Source: Rhizobiales bacterium 2SD
GTDB lineage: Bacteria; Pseudomonadota; Alphaproteobacteria; Rhizobiales; Beijerinckiaceae
Length of the DNA: 64,000 nucleotides
Reading direction: 5' to 3'
Assembly: GCA_005502805.1 (NCBI GenBank)
Contig: SCMY01000013.1
Span: 62,001 to 126,000, forward strand
Shown here: piece by piece, positions 26,832 to 35,372 of the stretch
Position numbering within the stretch: position 1 is the stretch's first letter
Layout: the number at the start of each line of letters is the position of its first letter
The notes under the pieces: generated by a model
The model's database searches: none
Seen by the model: only the letters and a program-made list of their open reading frames with translations
What the model was told of the DNA's origin: nothing
Made by a program: the position numbers and the translations under genes

Positions 26832-27686
26832 ATGACGGCACGCATCATCGACGGCAAGGCTGTGGCCGCAGAGCTGCGGGCGCAGATCGCTCGCGAGGTC
26901 GCCGCGCTCAAGGCTGCCGGCGAGCCCGTGCCCGGTCTGCACGTGGTCCTCGTCGGCGAGGACCCGGCCAGCAAGGTCTATGTCGCCTCCAAGGAGAAGC
27001 TCGCGGCCGAGATCGGCATGAACTCGGTCGCCCATCGCCTGCCGGCCGAGACGACCGAAGCCGCGCTGCTCGCCAAGCTCGCCGAACTCAATGCCGATGA
27101 CGGCGTCGACGGCATCCTCGTCCAACTGCCGCTGCCCAAGCACATCGACACCGGCCGCATCATCGACGCGATCGATCCCGCCAAGGATGTCGACGGCCTG
27201 CACCCGATCAATGCCGGCCTGCTCGCCGGCGGCAAGAACGGCCTCGTGCCGTGCACGCCGCTCGGCTGCATGCTGCTGCTCAAGCAGGCGCTGCCGTCGC
27301 TGTCCGGATTGGAAGCCGTGGTCATCGGCCGCTCCGAGCTGGTCGGGCGTCCGGTGGCGCAATTGCTGCTGCAAGCCGACTGCACGGTGACGATCGCCCA
27401 TTCGCGCACGCGCGACCTGCCGGCCGTGGTGAAGCGCGCCGACATCGTCGTGGCGGCCGTGGGCCGGCCGCGCATGGTCAAGGGCGACTGGATCAAGCCG
27501 GGCGCGACCGTGATCGATGTCGGCATCAACCGCATGCCCGACGGCAAGCTCGCCGGCGATGTCGACTATGTCGAGGCGGCCGCGGTCGCCGGCGCGATCA
27601 CCCCGGTCCCCGGCGGCGTCGGCCCGATGACGATCGCCTGCCTGCTGCGCAACACGCTGACGGCGTATCGCGCACGGCGGGGCTGA
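26832..27686 (+). CDS. folD: Bifunctional methylenetetrahydrofolate dehydrogenase/cyclohydrolase
   Basis: This 284-residue enzyme converts 5,10-methylene-THF to 10-formyl-THF using NADP. It shows VGEDPASKVYVASKEKLAAEIGM with the catalytic lysine in YVASK, LVQLPLPKHID, PAKDVDGLHP, the NADP loop VIGRSELVGRP and the C-terminal PVPGGVGPMTIACLL. GGAG lies 9 bp before the ATG. It converges with lpdA across a palindromic repeat. Confidence 0.96.
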   Translation: MTARIIDGKAVAAELRAQIAREVAALKAAGEPVPGLHVVLVGEDPASKVYVASKEKLAAEIGMNSVAHRLPAETTEAALLAKLAELNADDGVDGILVQLPLPKHIDTGRIIDAIDPAKDVDGLHPINAGLLAGGKNGLVPCTPLGCMLLLKQALPSLSGLEAVVIGRSELVGRPVAQLLLQADCTVTIAHSRTRDLPAVVKRADIVVAAVGRPRMVKGDWIKPGATVIDVGINRMPDGKLAGDVDYVEAAAVAGAITPVPGGVGPMTIACLLRNTLTAYRARRG

Positions 27687-27724
27687 AACCGGAACGCCTC
27701 ACGAACGAGACGCTTCTCCAGCTC

Positions 27725-27820
27725 GTCATGCTCGCCCTTGTGGCGAGCATCCACGTCTTGAACACCGCACGCGATCAGCGAGGTGAAGACGTGGATGGTC
27801 GGGACAAGCCCGACCATGAC
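27725..27820. repeat. Intergenic palindromic element, copy C (long form)
   Basis: This element has three stacked stems: ATGCTCGCC/GGCGAGCAT, CCACGTCTT/AAGACGTGG and ATGGTCGGG/CCCGACCAT, closed by outer GTC/GAC. It lies between convergent folD and lpdA and could terminate both transcripts. Confidence 0.87.
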
Positions 27821-27853
27821 GCGTGGTGGACGCTCTGACGGCGGTAGCGCCGA

Positions 27854-29254
27854 TCACATGTGGATCGGGCGCTTGTCGACGGCGAGCGCCGCTTCCTTGA
27901 CCGCCTCGGCCAGCGTCGGATGGGCGTGGCAGGTGCGGGCGAGGTCCTCAGCCGAGCCGCCGAACTCCATCAGCACCGTCACCTCGGCGATCAGGTCGCC
28001 GGCATGCGGGCCGATGATGTGGCAGCCGAGCACGCGGTCGGTCGCAGCGTCGGCAAGGAACTTGACGAAGCCGTCGGTGTGCCGCATCGCCCGCGCCCGA
28101 CCATTGGCGGTGAACGGGAACTTGCCGACCTTGTAGGCGACGCCCGCGGCCTTCAGCTCCTCCTCGGTCTTGCCGATCGCGGCGACCTCGGGGGCGGTGT
28201 AGACGATGCCGGGGATGGCGTCGTAGTTCACATGGCCATGCTTGCCGGCAAGGATCTCGGCGACGGCGACGCCCTCGTCCTCGGCCTTGTGCGCCAGCAT
28301 CGGCCCGCGCACCACGTCGCCGATCGCATAGATGCCCGGGACATTGGTCTGGAAGTGGTCGTCGATGACGACGCGGCCGCGCTCGGTCGTGACGCCGGCC
28401 TTGTCGAGCCCGAGCCCGTCCGTATTCGGACGGCGGCCGATGGCGACCAGCACGATGTCGGCATTCAGCGTCTTGGCTTCGCCGCCGGCCGCCGGCTCGA
28501 CGGTGACGGTGGCGCCGCCCTTCTTGCCGGTCTCGACCTTGGTGACCTTCGAGCCGAGATGGAAGGTGAAGCCCTGCTTTTGCAGGATGCGCTGGAATTG
28601 CTTGGCGATCTCGTCATCCATGCCGGGTAGGATACGGTCGAGATATTCGACCACCGTGACCTTGGCGCCGAGCCGGGCCCAGACCGAGCCGATCTCGAGC
28701 CCGATCACGCCGGCCCCGACCACCAGCAGCTCCTTCGGCACGGAGGTCAGCTCCAGCGCCCCGGTCGAGGTCACCACCGTCTTCTCGTCGGTGGTGACGC
28801 CCGGCAGCGCCGTCGATTCGGAGCCGGTGGCGATGACGATGTTCTTGGTCGTGAGTTCCTGCGTCTTGCCGTCCTCGGCGGTGACGACGACCTTGCCGGC
28901 GGCCGGGATCGAGGCGGTGCCGTGAAACGGGTCGATCTTGTTCTTCTTCAGCAGGAAGGCGACGCCGTTGACGTTGGCGTCGATGGTCTCCTGCTTGTGG
29001 ACCAGCATCTGCTTCAGATCGAGCTTGGGCTTGCCGATAGTGATGCCGAGGCTCTCGAAGGTATGGCTGGCCTCCTCGAACATCTCGGAAGCGTGCAGCA
29101 GCGCCTTTGAGGGTATGCAGCCGACGTTCAGGCAGGTGCCGCCATGCGTCTTGCGCTTCTCGACCACCGCGACCTTGAGGCCGAGCTGGGCAGCACGGAT
29201 GGCGCAGACATAGCCGCCGGGGCCGGTTCCGATGACGACGAGATCGTAGGACAT
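27854..29254 (-). CDS. lpdA: Dihydrolipoyl dehydrogenase
   Basis: This 466-residue flavoprotein reoxidises the lipoyl groups of 2-oxoacid dehydrogenase complexes. It has the FAD motif VIGTGPGGYVCAIRA, the redox-active disulfide Cys41/Cys46 in GGTCLNVGCIPSK, the NAD-binding GAGVIGLEIGSVWARLG and the C-terminal His/Glu pair in CHAHPTLAEAVKEAA. It sits downstream of odhB and sucA with two small genes between, and is almost certainly the E3 subunit of the 2-oxoglutarate dehydrogenase complex. Confidence 0.97.
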   Translation of the reverse strand: MSYDLVVIGTGPGGYVCAIRAAQLGLKVAVVEKRKTHGGTCLNVGCIPSKALLHASEMFEEASHTFESLGITIGKPKLDLKQMLVHKQETIDANVNGVAFLLKKNKIDPFHGTASIPAAGKVVVTAEDGKTQELTTKNIVIATGSESTALPGVTTDEKTVVTSTGALELTSVPKELLVVGAGVIGLEIGSVWARLGAKVTVVEYLDRILPGMDDEIAKQFQRILQKQGFTFHLGSKVTKVETGKKGGATVTVEPAAGGEAKTLNADIVLVAIGRRPNTDGLGLDKAGVTTERGRVVIDDHFQTNVPGIYAIGDVVRGPMLAHKAEDEGVAVAEILAGKHGHVNYDAIPGIVYTAPEVAAIGKTEEELKAAGVAYKVGKFPFTANGRARAMRHTDGFVKFLADAATDRVLGCHIIGPHAGDLIAEVTVLMEFGGSAEDLARTCHAHPTLAEAVKEAALAVDKRPIHM

Positions 29255-29275
29255 GGTCTCTCTTCCGTTCAGACT

Positions 29276-29704
29276 TTACGATTGCTGCGCCAGCGGCGCG
29301 TTGAAGGCCCAGACATGGCCGAAGGGATCGCGCAGCCTCGCATAGCGCGCGCCCCAGAACACGTCGGTTGGTTGCAGCAGGACATCGGCGCCCGCCGCCT
29401 GCGCCATCGCAGTCGCGGCATCGACATCGGCCGGCTTCGGCAGGTTGATGCTGATCGCCATGCTGGCGCCACTGCGTGAGCTTGGCGCCATGACGTCGCC
29501 GCCGAACTCCGGGAACTCGTCATGCAGCATCACTTCGCTGCCGAACATGGCGAGATTGGCGTGCATCACGCGCACTCCGTCCTCCGCCATCGCCTTGAAA
29601 GTGCACTGCGCGCCGAAGGCCTTCTCGTAGAAGGCGATCGCCGCCTCGCCGCCCTTGACGCAGATATGCGCCTGGATCGGTGGCGGGTTGGGTCCGAAGG
29701 CCAT
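29276..29704 (-). CDS. VOC family protein (PhnB/glyoxalase-like)
   Basis: This 142-residue vicinal-oxygen-chelate protein resembles the PhnB/28-residue-motif group. It shows IQAHICVKGGEAAIAFYEKAFGA, MHANLAMFGSEVMLHDEFPEFG and RYARLRDPFGHVWAF, the paired beta-alpha-beta halves of the fold. The start ATG at 29704 follows GGGGGACGGAG, a strong ribosome binding site. It lies 21 bp from lpdA, between odhB and lpdA. The function is unknown. Confidence 0.87.
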   Translation of the reverse strand: MAFGPNPPPIQAHICVKGGEAAIAFYEKAFGAQCTFKAMAEDGVRVMHANLAMFGSEVMLHDEFPEFGGDVMAPSSRSGASMAISINLPKPADVDAATAMAQAAGADVLLQPTDVFWGARYARLRDPFGHVWAFNAPLAQQS

Positions 29705-29720
29705 GCTCCGTCCCCCTTTC

Positions 29721-30107
29721 CTATCGGTTCGACGACGCCGACCGCGCAACTATGGCCGGAACGAGAGCCAAGAGCCCGACAATGTCGACAATCACGACCT
29801 TCCTGATCGCAGGCCCGTAGCCGCCGACGAGCAGGGCGATCACGATGAAGCTCATCATGCTCGCACCAGCGACGAGCACGGCCACATCGCGCAGTCCGGG
29901 GCGGAAGGCAGCGAGCAGCAGCAGCCCCCCGACGATACCGAACAGGACGGCGCGATGCCGCAGCAGGATTTCGAGATCGAGGCTCCGTATCTCAAGCCCG
30001 TATAGCGAACGCAGCCAGGCAGCGCCCGCCATGCCGACCACCGGCAGCAGATTGATGATCCCCGCAAGGACGAGGCCGCCAGCGACGAGCTTTGCCGGGA
30101 TCACCAT
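29721..30107 (-). CDS. Hypothetical four-helix membrane protein
   Basis: This 128-residue protein has four hydrophobic segments (about residues 7-27, 50-67, 73-93 and 100-121) separated by short polar loops with RSLYGLEIRSLDLEILLRHRA between the first two. It is 11 bp downstream of odhB and 16 bp before the VOC gene, so it is part of the same transcript. No catalytic motif is seen. Confidence 0.75.
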   Translation of the reverse strand: MVIPAKLVAGGLVLAGIINLLPVVGMAGAAWLRSLYGLEIRSLDLEILLRHRAVLFGIVGGLLLLAAFRPGLRDVAVLVAGASMMSFIVIALLVGGYGPAIRKVVIVDIVGLLALVPAIVARSASSNR

Positions 30108-30118
30108 TCAGATCGGTC

Positions 30119-31348
30119 TCAGAGGTCGAGCACGAGGCGCGCCGGATCCTCCAGCCCTTCCTTGATCCGAACGAGGAAGGTCACGGCTTCCTTGCCGTCG
30201 ATGATGCGGTGATCGTAGCTGACCGCGAGATACATCATCGGGCGGATCTCGATCTTGCCGCCGACGACCATCGGCCGCTCCTGGATCTTGTGCATGCCCA
30301 GGATCGCCGATTGCGGCGCGTTCAGGATCGGCGTCGACATCAGCGAGCCATAGACGCCGCCATTCGAGATGGTGAAGGTGCCGCCCTGCATCTCCTCGAT
30401 CTTGAGGGCGCCGTCACGGGCCTTCTTGCCGAACTCGCCGATCTTCTTCTCGACGCCGGCGATGGAGAGCTCGTCCGCATCGCGCACCACCGGCACGACC
30501 AGGCCCTTGTCGGTGCCGACGGCGACGCCGATGTGGTAGTAGTTCTTGTAGACGATGTCGGTGCCGTCGATCTCGGCATTGACCGCCGGGATTTCCTTCA
30601 GCGCCTGCACGCAGGCCTTCACGAAGAAGCCCATGAAGCCGAGCTTCACGCCGTGCTTCTTCTCGAACACGTCCTTGTACTGGTTGCGCAGCGCCATGAC
30701 GTTGGTCATGTCCACCTCGTTGAAGGTGGTCAGCATCGCGGCGTTGGTCTGGGCTTCCTTCAGGCGGCGCGCGATGGTCTGGCGCAGCTTGGTCATCTTG
30801 ACGCGCTCTTCACGCGAGGCGTCGTCCGGAGCCGACGGGGCGCGGACCTGAACCGGAGCGGCAGGCGCCGCAGCGGCGACGGCCGGGCCGGTCGCGATCG
30901 CAGCCAGCATGTCGCCCTTGGTGACGCGGCCATCCTTGCCGGAGGCAGCAACCTTCGAGGGGTCGACGCCGCTCTCGGCGGCGAGGCGGGAAACGGCCGG
31001 ACCGGAATCGGCAGCCTTGGTCGCCGGCGCGCTGGCGGCAGGAGCGGGAGCAGCGGCAGCAGGCTTCGGCGCCTCTTCGGCCTTGGCCGGAGCGGCGGCC
31101 GCCTTGCCGTCGCCGGCGGCGATGGTGCCGAGCAGCGCGCTGACGCCGACCGTCTCGCCTTCCTTGGCGACGATCTCGCCGAGCACGCCGGCAGCCGGCG
31201 CGTTGACCTCCAGCGTCACCTTGTCGGTCTCGAGCTCGACCAAAGGCTCGTCCGCCTTCACCGCGTCGCCGGGCTTCTTGAACCACTTGCCGATGGTGGC
31301 CTCGGAGACGGATTCGCCGAGGGTCGGAACGCGGATTTCGGTCGCCAT
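30119..31348 (-). CDS. sucB: 2-oxoglutarate dehydrogenase E2 (dihydrolipoyl succinyltransferase)
   Basis: This 409-residue protein has one N-terminal lipoyl domain with the lipoylated Lys43 in ELETDKVTLEV, an Ala/Pro-rich linker, a peripheral subunit-binding domain (SRLAAESGVDPSKVAASG) and the C-terminal catalytic domain with YDHRIIDGKEAV containing the HxxxDG active site. It transfers succinyl to CoA. It follows sucA by 39 bp. Confidence 0.97.
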   Translation of the reverse strand: MATEIRVPTLGESVSEATIGKWFKKPGDAVKADEPLVELETDKVTLEVNAPAAGVLGEIVAKEGETVGVSALLGTIAAGDGKAAAAPAKAEEAPKPAAAAPAPAASAPATKAADSGPAVSRLAAESGVDPSKVAASGKDGRVTKGDMLAAIATGPAVAAAAPAAPVQVRAPSAPDDASREERVKMTKLRQTIARRLKEAQTNAAMLTTFNEVDMTNVMALRNQYKDVFEKKHGVKLGFMGFFVKACVQALKEIPAVNAEIDGTDIVYKNYYHIGVAVGTDKGLVVPVVRDADELSIAGVEKKIGEFGKKARDGALKIEEMQGGTFTISNGGVYGSLMSTPILNAPQSAILGMHKIQERPMVVGGKIEIRPMMYLAVSYDHRIIDGKEAVTFLVRIKEGLEDPARLVLDL

Positions 31349-31387
31349 GTCAGGCCTCTTCTCGTGTCTTTTAGATCAGGCGTGGGG

Positions 31388-34345
31388 TCAGGCCGCGAAG
31401 GCCTCGTCCAGGAAGGCGTTGAGCTGGGCGACGTGCTTCGACATCAGGCCGGTCGCAGTCGCGGCCGAGGCCGGACGGCCAACATAGCGCGGCCGCTTCG
31501 ACTTCGAGCCGGCATGGCCCAGCACCCACTCCAGATAGGGCTCGACGAAGGTCCAGGCGCCCTGGTTCTTCGGCTCCTCCTGGCACCAGACGACGTCGGC
31601 GCCCTTGAAGCGCGCCAGCTCCTGGGCCAGCGACTTCAGCGGGAACGGATAGAGCTGCTCGACGCGCATCAGATAGACATCGTCGATGCCGCGCTTCTCG
31701 CGCTCCTCCAGCAGGTCGAAATAGACCTTGCCCGAGCAGAGCACGACGCGGCGGATCTTCGAATCCTTGACCAGCTTGGTGGTCGACTTGCCGCGCTCGG
31801 CATCGTCGTGCAGCACGCGGTGGAAGGTCGAGCCCTCGGCCAGCTCGCTCAGGTCGGAGACGCAGCGCTTGTGGCGCAGCAGCGACTTCGGCGTCATCAG
31901 GATCAGCGGCTTGCGGAAGTCGCGCTTCAGCTGCCGGCGCAGGATGTGGAAATAGCTCGCCGGGGTCGAGCAGTTCGCCACCTGCATGTTGTCCTCGGCG
32001 CACATCTGCAGGAAGCGCTCGAGACGGGCCGAGGAGTGCTCGGGGCCCTGGCCCTCATAGCCATGCGGCAGCAGGCAGACGAGGCCCGACATGCGCAGCC
32101 ACTTGCGCTCGCCCGAGGAGATGAACTGATCGAACACGACCTGCGCGCCGTTGGCGAAATCGCCGAACTGCGCCTCCCACATCGTCAGCGCGTTCGGCTC
32201 CGAGAGGGTGTAGCCGTATTCGAAGCCGAGCACCGCCTCTTCCGAGAGCATCGAGTTGATGACCTCGTAGCGTGCCTGGCCCTCGCGGATGTCGTTCAGC
32301 GAGGTATGGCGAGCCTCGGTCTCTTGGTCGATCAGCACCGAATGGCGCTGGCTGAAAGTGCCGCGCTCGCAATCCTGGCCGGAGAGGCGGACCGGGTTGC
32401 CGTCGAGCAGCAGCGAGCCGAAGGCCAGCGCTTCCGCCGTCGCCCAGTCGATCCCCTGCCCGCTCTCGACCGCCTTGCGGCGATTGTCGAGGAAGCGCTG
32501 GATCGTCTTGTGGACGTTGAAGCCTTCCGGAACGGAGGTGATCCTCTCCGTGATCTCCTTCAGCGTCGCTTCCGGCACGCCGGTGGCGCCGCGGCGCGGA
32601 TCGTCCTCGTCGGCGCGGATCGCCTTCATGCCGGCCCAGCGGCCGTCGAGCCAGTCGGCCTTGTTCGGCTTGAAGGCCTGGCCGGCGTCGAACTCGACCT
32701 CGAGCTTCTCCTTCCAGGCGGCGCGCATCTGGTCGAGCTCGCCCGGCTGGATCACGCCCTCGGCCTCGAGCTTGGCGCCGTAAAGCTCCAGCGTCGACTT
32801 ATGGCCGCGGATCTTGCGGTACATCAGCGGCTGGGTGAAGCCCGGCTCGTCGCCTTCGTTATGGCCGAAGCGGCGATAGCAGAACATGTCGATCACGACC
32901 GGCTTGTGGAACTTCTGCCGGAACTCGATCGCGATCTTGGCGGCGAAGACGACCGCCTCCGGATCGTCGCCGTTCACATGGAAGACCGGCGCCTCGACCA
33001 TCTTCGCCACGTCGGACGGATAGGGCGAGGAGCGCGAATAGCGCGGATAGGTGGTGAAGCCGATCTGGTTGTTGATGATGAAGTGCAGCGAACCGCCGGT
33101 GCGGTGGCCCTTCAGCCCGGAGAGGCCGAGGCACTCGGCAACCACGCCCTGGCCGGCGAAGGCGGCGTCGCCATGGATCAGCAGCGGCAGCACCTTGGAG
33201 CGCTCGACGATGTCGCCGAACTGGTCCTGCTTGGCGCGGACCTTGCCGAGCACCACCGGGTCGACGATCTCGAGATGCGACGGATTGGCGGTCAGCGAGA
33301 CGTGGACGTTGTTACCGTCGAACTCGCGGTCGCTGGACGCGCCGAGATGGTACTTGACGTCGCCAGAGCCCTCGACGTCGTCAGGGGCGAAAGAGCCGCC
33401 CTTGAACTCGTGGAACAATGCGCGGTGCGGCTTGCCCAGGACCTGGGTCAGCACGTTGAGGCGGCCGCGATGGGCCATGCCGAAGACGATGTCGCGCACG
33501 CCGAGCGAGCCGCCGCGCTTGATGATCTGCTCAAGCGCCGGGATCAGCGACTCGCCGCCGTCGAGGCCGAAGCGCTTGGTGCCGGTGAACTTGAGATCGA
33601 GGTACTTCTCGAAGCCTTCGGCCTCGACTAGCTTGTTAAGGATCGCCTTCTTGCCCTCGCGGGTGAAGGCGATCTCCTTGTCCGGCCCCTCGATCCGCTC
33701 CTGCAGCCAGGCCTTCTGCTCGGGATCGGAGATGTGCATGAACTCGACGCCGAGCGTCTGGCAGTAGGTCCGCTGCAGGATCGCCGTCATCTCGCGGATG
33801 GTGGCGAACTCCAGGCCGAGCACATTGTCGATGAAGATCTTGCGGTCGAGATCAGCCTCGGTGAAGCCGAAGGCGGCCGGCGACAGCTCCTCCGGATCCT
33901 TCTGGCTCTCGATCCCCAGCGGGTCGAGCTGGGCATGGAGGTGGCCGCGCATGCGATAGGCGCGGATCAGCATGATCGCGCGAACGGAATCACGGGTCGC
34001 CTGCTGGACGTCGGCGGCGGACAGGGTCGCGCCGGCTGCCTTGGCCTTGGCGCCGAGCTTCTCGCCGACCGCCTTCTCGACCGCAGCCCAGTTGCCGTCG
34101 AGCGCCGAGACCAGCTCGCCACCGGCCGGGATCGGCCAGTTCGGCTTCTTCCAGGATGCGCCCTTGGCGTTGTCGACGATCGCCTGCTTGTCGTCGTTCA
34201 GCGCGGAGAAGAAGCCCTGCCACTCCGGATCGACCGACTTGGGATCGGCCTGATAGCGGGCGTAGAGATCCTCGATATAGGCCGCGTTGCCGCCATAGAG
34301 GAAACCCGTCTGCGCGAGAGCCTCGTTGATGTCCTGGCGAGCCAT
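31388..34345 (-). CDS. sucA: 2-oxoglutarate dehydrogenase E1
   Basis: This 985-residue thiamine-diphosphate enzyme decarboxylates 2-oxoglutarate. The N-terminus INEALAQTGFLYGGNAAYIEDLY is typical of E1o. GMAHRGRLNVLTQVLGKPH and HGDAAFAGQGVVAECL lie in the first catalytic half, with the TPP-binding NNQIGFTTYPRYSRS, and the transketolase-like C-terminal half includes GYEGQGPEHSSARLERFLQ. The gene is separated from sucD by a palindromic repeat of about 80 bp. Confidence 0.98.
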   Translation of the reverse strand: MARQDINEALAQTGFLYGGNAAYIEDLYARYQADPKSVDPEWQGFFSALNDDKQAIVDNAKGASWKKPNWPIPAGGELVSALDGNWAAVEKAVGEKLGAKAKAAGATLSAADVQQATRDSVRAIMLIRAYRMRGHLHAQLDPLGIESQKDPEELSPAAFGFTEADLDRKIFIDNVLGLEFATIREMTAILQRTYCQTLGVEFMHISDPEQKAWLQERIEGPDKEIAFTREGKKAILNKLVEAEGFEKYLDLKFTGTKRFGLDGGESLIPALEQIIKRGGSLGVRDIVFGMAHRGRLNVLTQVLGKPHRALFHEFKGGSFAPDDVEGSGDVKYHLGASSDREFDGNNVHVSLTANPSHLEIVDPVVLGKVRAKQDQFGDIVERSKVLPLLIHGDAAFAGQGVVAECLGLSGLKGHRTGGSLHFIINNQIGFTTYPRYSRSSPYPSDVAKMVEAPVFHVNGDDPEAVVFAAKIAIEFRQKFHKPVVIDMFCYRRFGHNEGDEPGFTQPLMYRKIRGHKSTLELYGAKLEAEGVIQPGELDQMRAAWKEKLEVEFDAGQAFKPNKADWLDGRWAGMKAIRADEDDPRRGATGVPEATLKEITERITSVPEGFNVHKTIQRFLDNRRKAVESGQGIDWATAEALAFGSLLLDGNPVRLSGQDCERGTFSQRHSVLIDQETEARHTSLNDIREGQARYEVINSMLSEEAVLGFEYGYTLSEPNALTMWEAQFGDFANGAQVVFDQFISSGERKWLRMSGLVCLLPHGYEGQGPEHSSARLERFLQMCAEDNMQVANCSTPASYFHILRRQLKRDFRKPLILMTPKSLLRHKRCVSDLSELAEGSTFHRVLHDDAERGKSTTKLVKDSKIRRVVLCSGKVYFDLLEEREKRGIDDVYLMRVEQLYPFPLKSLAQELARFKGADVVWCQEEPKNQGAWTFVEPYLEWVLGHAGSKSKRPRYVGRPASAATATGLMSKHVAQLNAFLDEAFAA

Positions 34346-34386
34346 GGTCGTCCTGCCTTCTTCCTAACCTGCCGCTTCGTCTTGCC

Positions 34387-34466
34387 GTCATGCTCGGGCT
34401 CGGCCCGAGCATCTCTTTGTCGAGCCCGGCTGGTCATGAGATGGTCGGCTCAAGGCCGACCATGAC
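34387..34466. repeat. Intergenic palindromic element, copy D (short form)
   Basis: Bounded by GTCATG and CATGAC, it contains ATGCTCGGG/CCCGAGCAT and ATGGTCGGC/GCCGACCAT with CATCTC/GAGATG in the middle. Unusually it lies within an operon, between sucD (upstream) and sucA (downstream) on the minus strand. Confidence 0.85.
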
Positions 34467-34478
34467 GCAGCCTGTCTC

Positions 34479-35363
34479 TCAGCCCTTCAATACTTCGACC
34501 AAGGTCTTTCCAAGGCGCGCCGGCGACGGCGAGACCCGGATGCCGGCCGCTTCCATCGCCGCGATCTTGTCCTCGGCGCCGCCCTTGCCGCCCGAGATGA
34601 TCGCGCCGGCATGGCCCATGCGGCGGCCGGGAGGCGCCGTGCGGCCGGCGATGAAGCCGACCATCGGCTTCTTGCGCCCGCGCTTGGCCTCGTCCTTGAT
34701 GAACTGCGCCGCGTCCTCTTCGGCCGAGCCGCCAATCTCGCCGATCATCACGATCGAGGTGGTCTTCTCGTCGGCGAGGAACATCTCGAGCATGTCGATG
34801 AACTCGGTGCCCTTGACCGGGTCGCCGCCGATACCGACGGCCGTGGTCTGGCCGAGGCCCTCGTTCGTGGTCTGGAACACCGCCTCATAGGTCAGCGTGC
34901 CGGAGCGCGAGACGATGCCGACCGAGCCGGGCTTGAAGATGTTGGCCGGCATGATGCCGATCTTGCTCTCGCCGGCGGTGACGACGCCCGGGCAGTTCGG
35001 ACCGATCAGGCGGGTCTTGGAACCCGAAAGCGAACGCTTGACGCGGACCATGTCGAGCACCGGGATGCCCTCGGTGATGCAGATCACCAGCGGGATCTCG
35101 GCATCGATCGCCTCGCAGATCGCGTCGGCCGCGCCCGGCGGCGGCACGTAGACGACGGAGGCGGTGGCGCCGGTCTTCTCGCGCGCCTCGGCGACGGTGT
35201 CGAAGACGGGCAGGCCGAGATGGAGCGAGCCGCCCTTACCCGGCGAGGTGCCGCCGACCATCTGCGTGCCATAGGCGATCGCCTGCTCGGAGTGGAAGGT
35301 GCCGTTCTTGCCGGTGAAGCCCTGGCAGATGACCTTGGTGTTCTTGTCGATCAGGATGGACAT
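34479..35363 (-). CDS. sucD: Succinyl-CoA ligase subunit alpha
   Basis: This 294-residue subunit binds CoA in the N-terminal domain (MSILIDKNTKVICQGFTGKNG) and carries the phosphohistidine in GRRMGHAGAIISGGKGGAEDK. GPNCPGVVTAGESKIGIMP is the conserved mid-region. With SucC it makes succinate plus NTP from succinyl-CoA. It starts 9 bp after sucC. Confidence 0.98.
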   Translation of the reverse strand: MSILIDKNTKVICQGFTGKNGTFHSEQAIAYGTQMVGGTSPGKGGSLHLGLPVFDTVAEAREKTGATASVVYVPPPGAADAICEAIDAEIPLVICITEGIPVLDMVRVKRSLSGSKTRLIGPNCPGVVTAGESKIGIMPANIFKPGSVGIVSRSGTLTYEAVFQTTNEGLGQTTAVGIGGDPVKGTEFIDMLEMFLADEKTTSIVMIGEIGGSAEEDAAQFIKDEAKRGRKKPMVGFIAGRTAPPGRRMGHAGAIISGGKGGAEDKIAAMEAAGIRVSPSPARLGKTLVEVLKG

Positions 35364-35372
35364 CGGTTTACC

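Noticed and set aside
30092..33631. Plus-strand open frame of 1179 codons antisense to sucB and sucA
   Set aside because: It lies opposite strongly supported enzymes, has low-complexity Arg/Asp/Leu composition and no family motifs; high-GC codon bias produces such frames.
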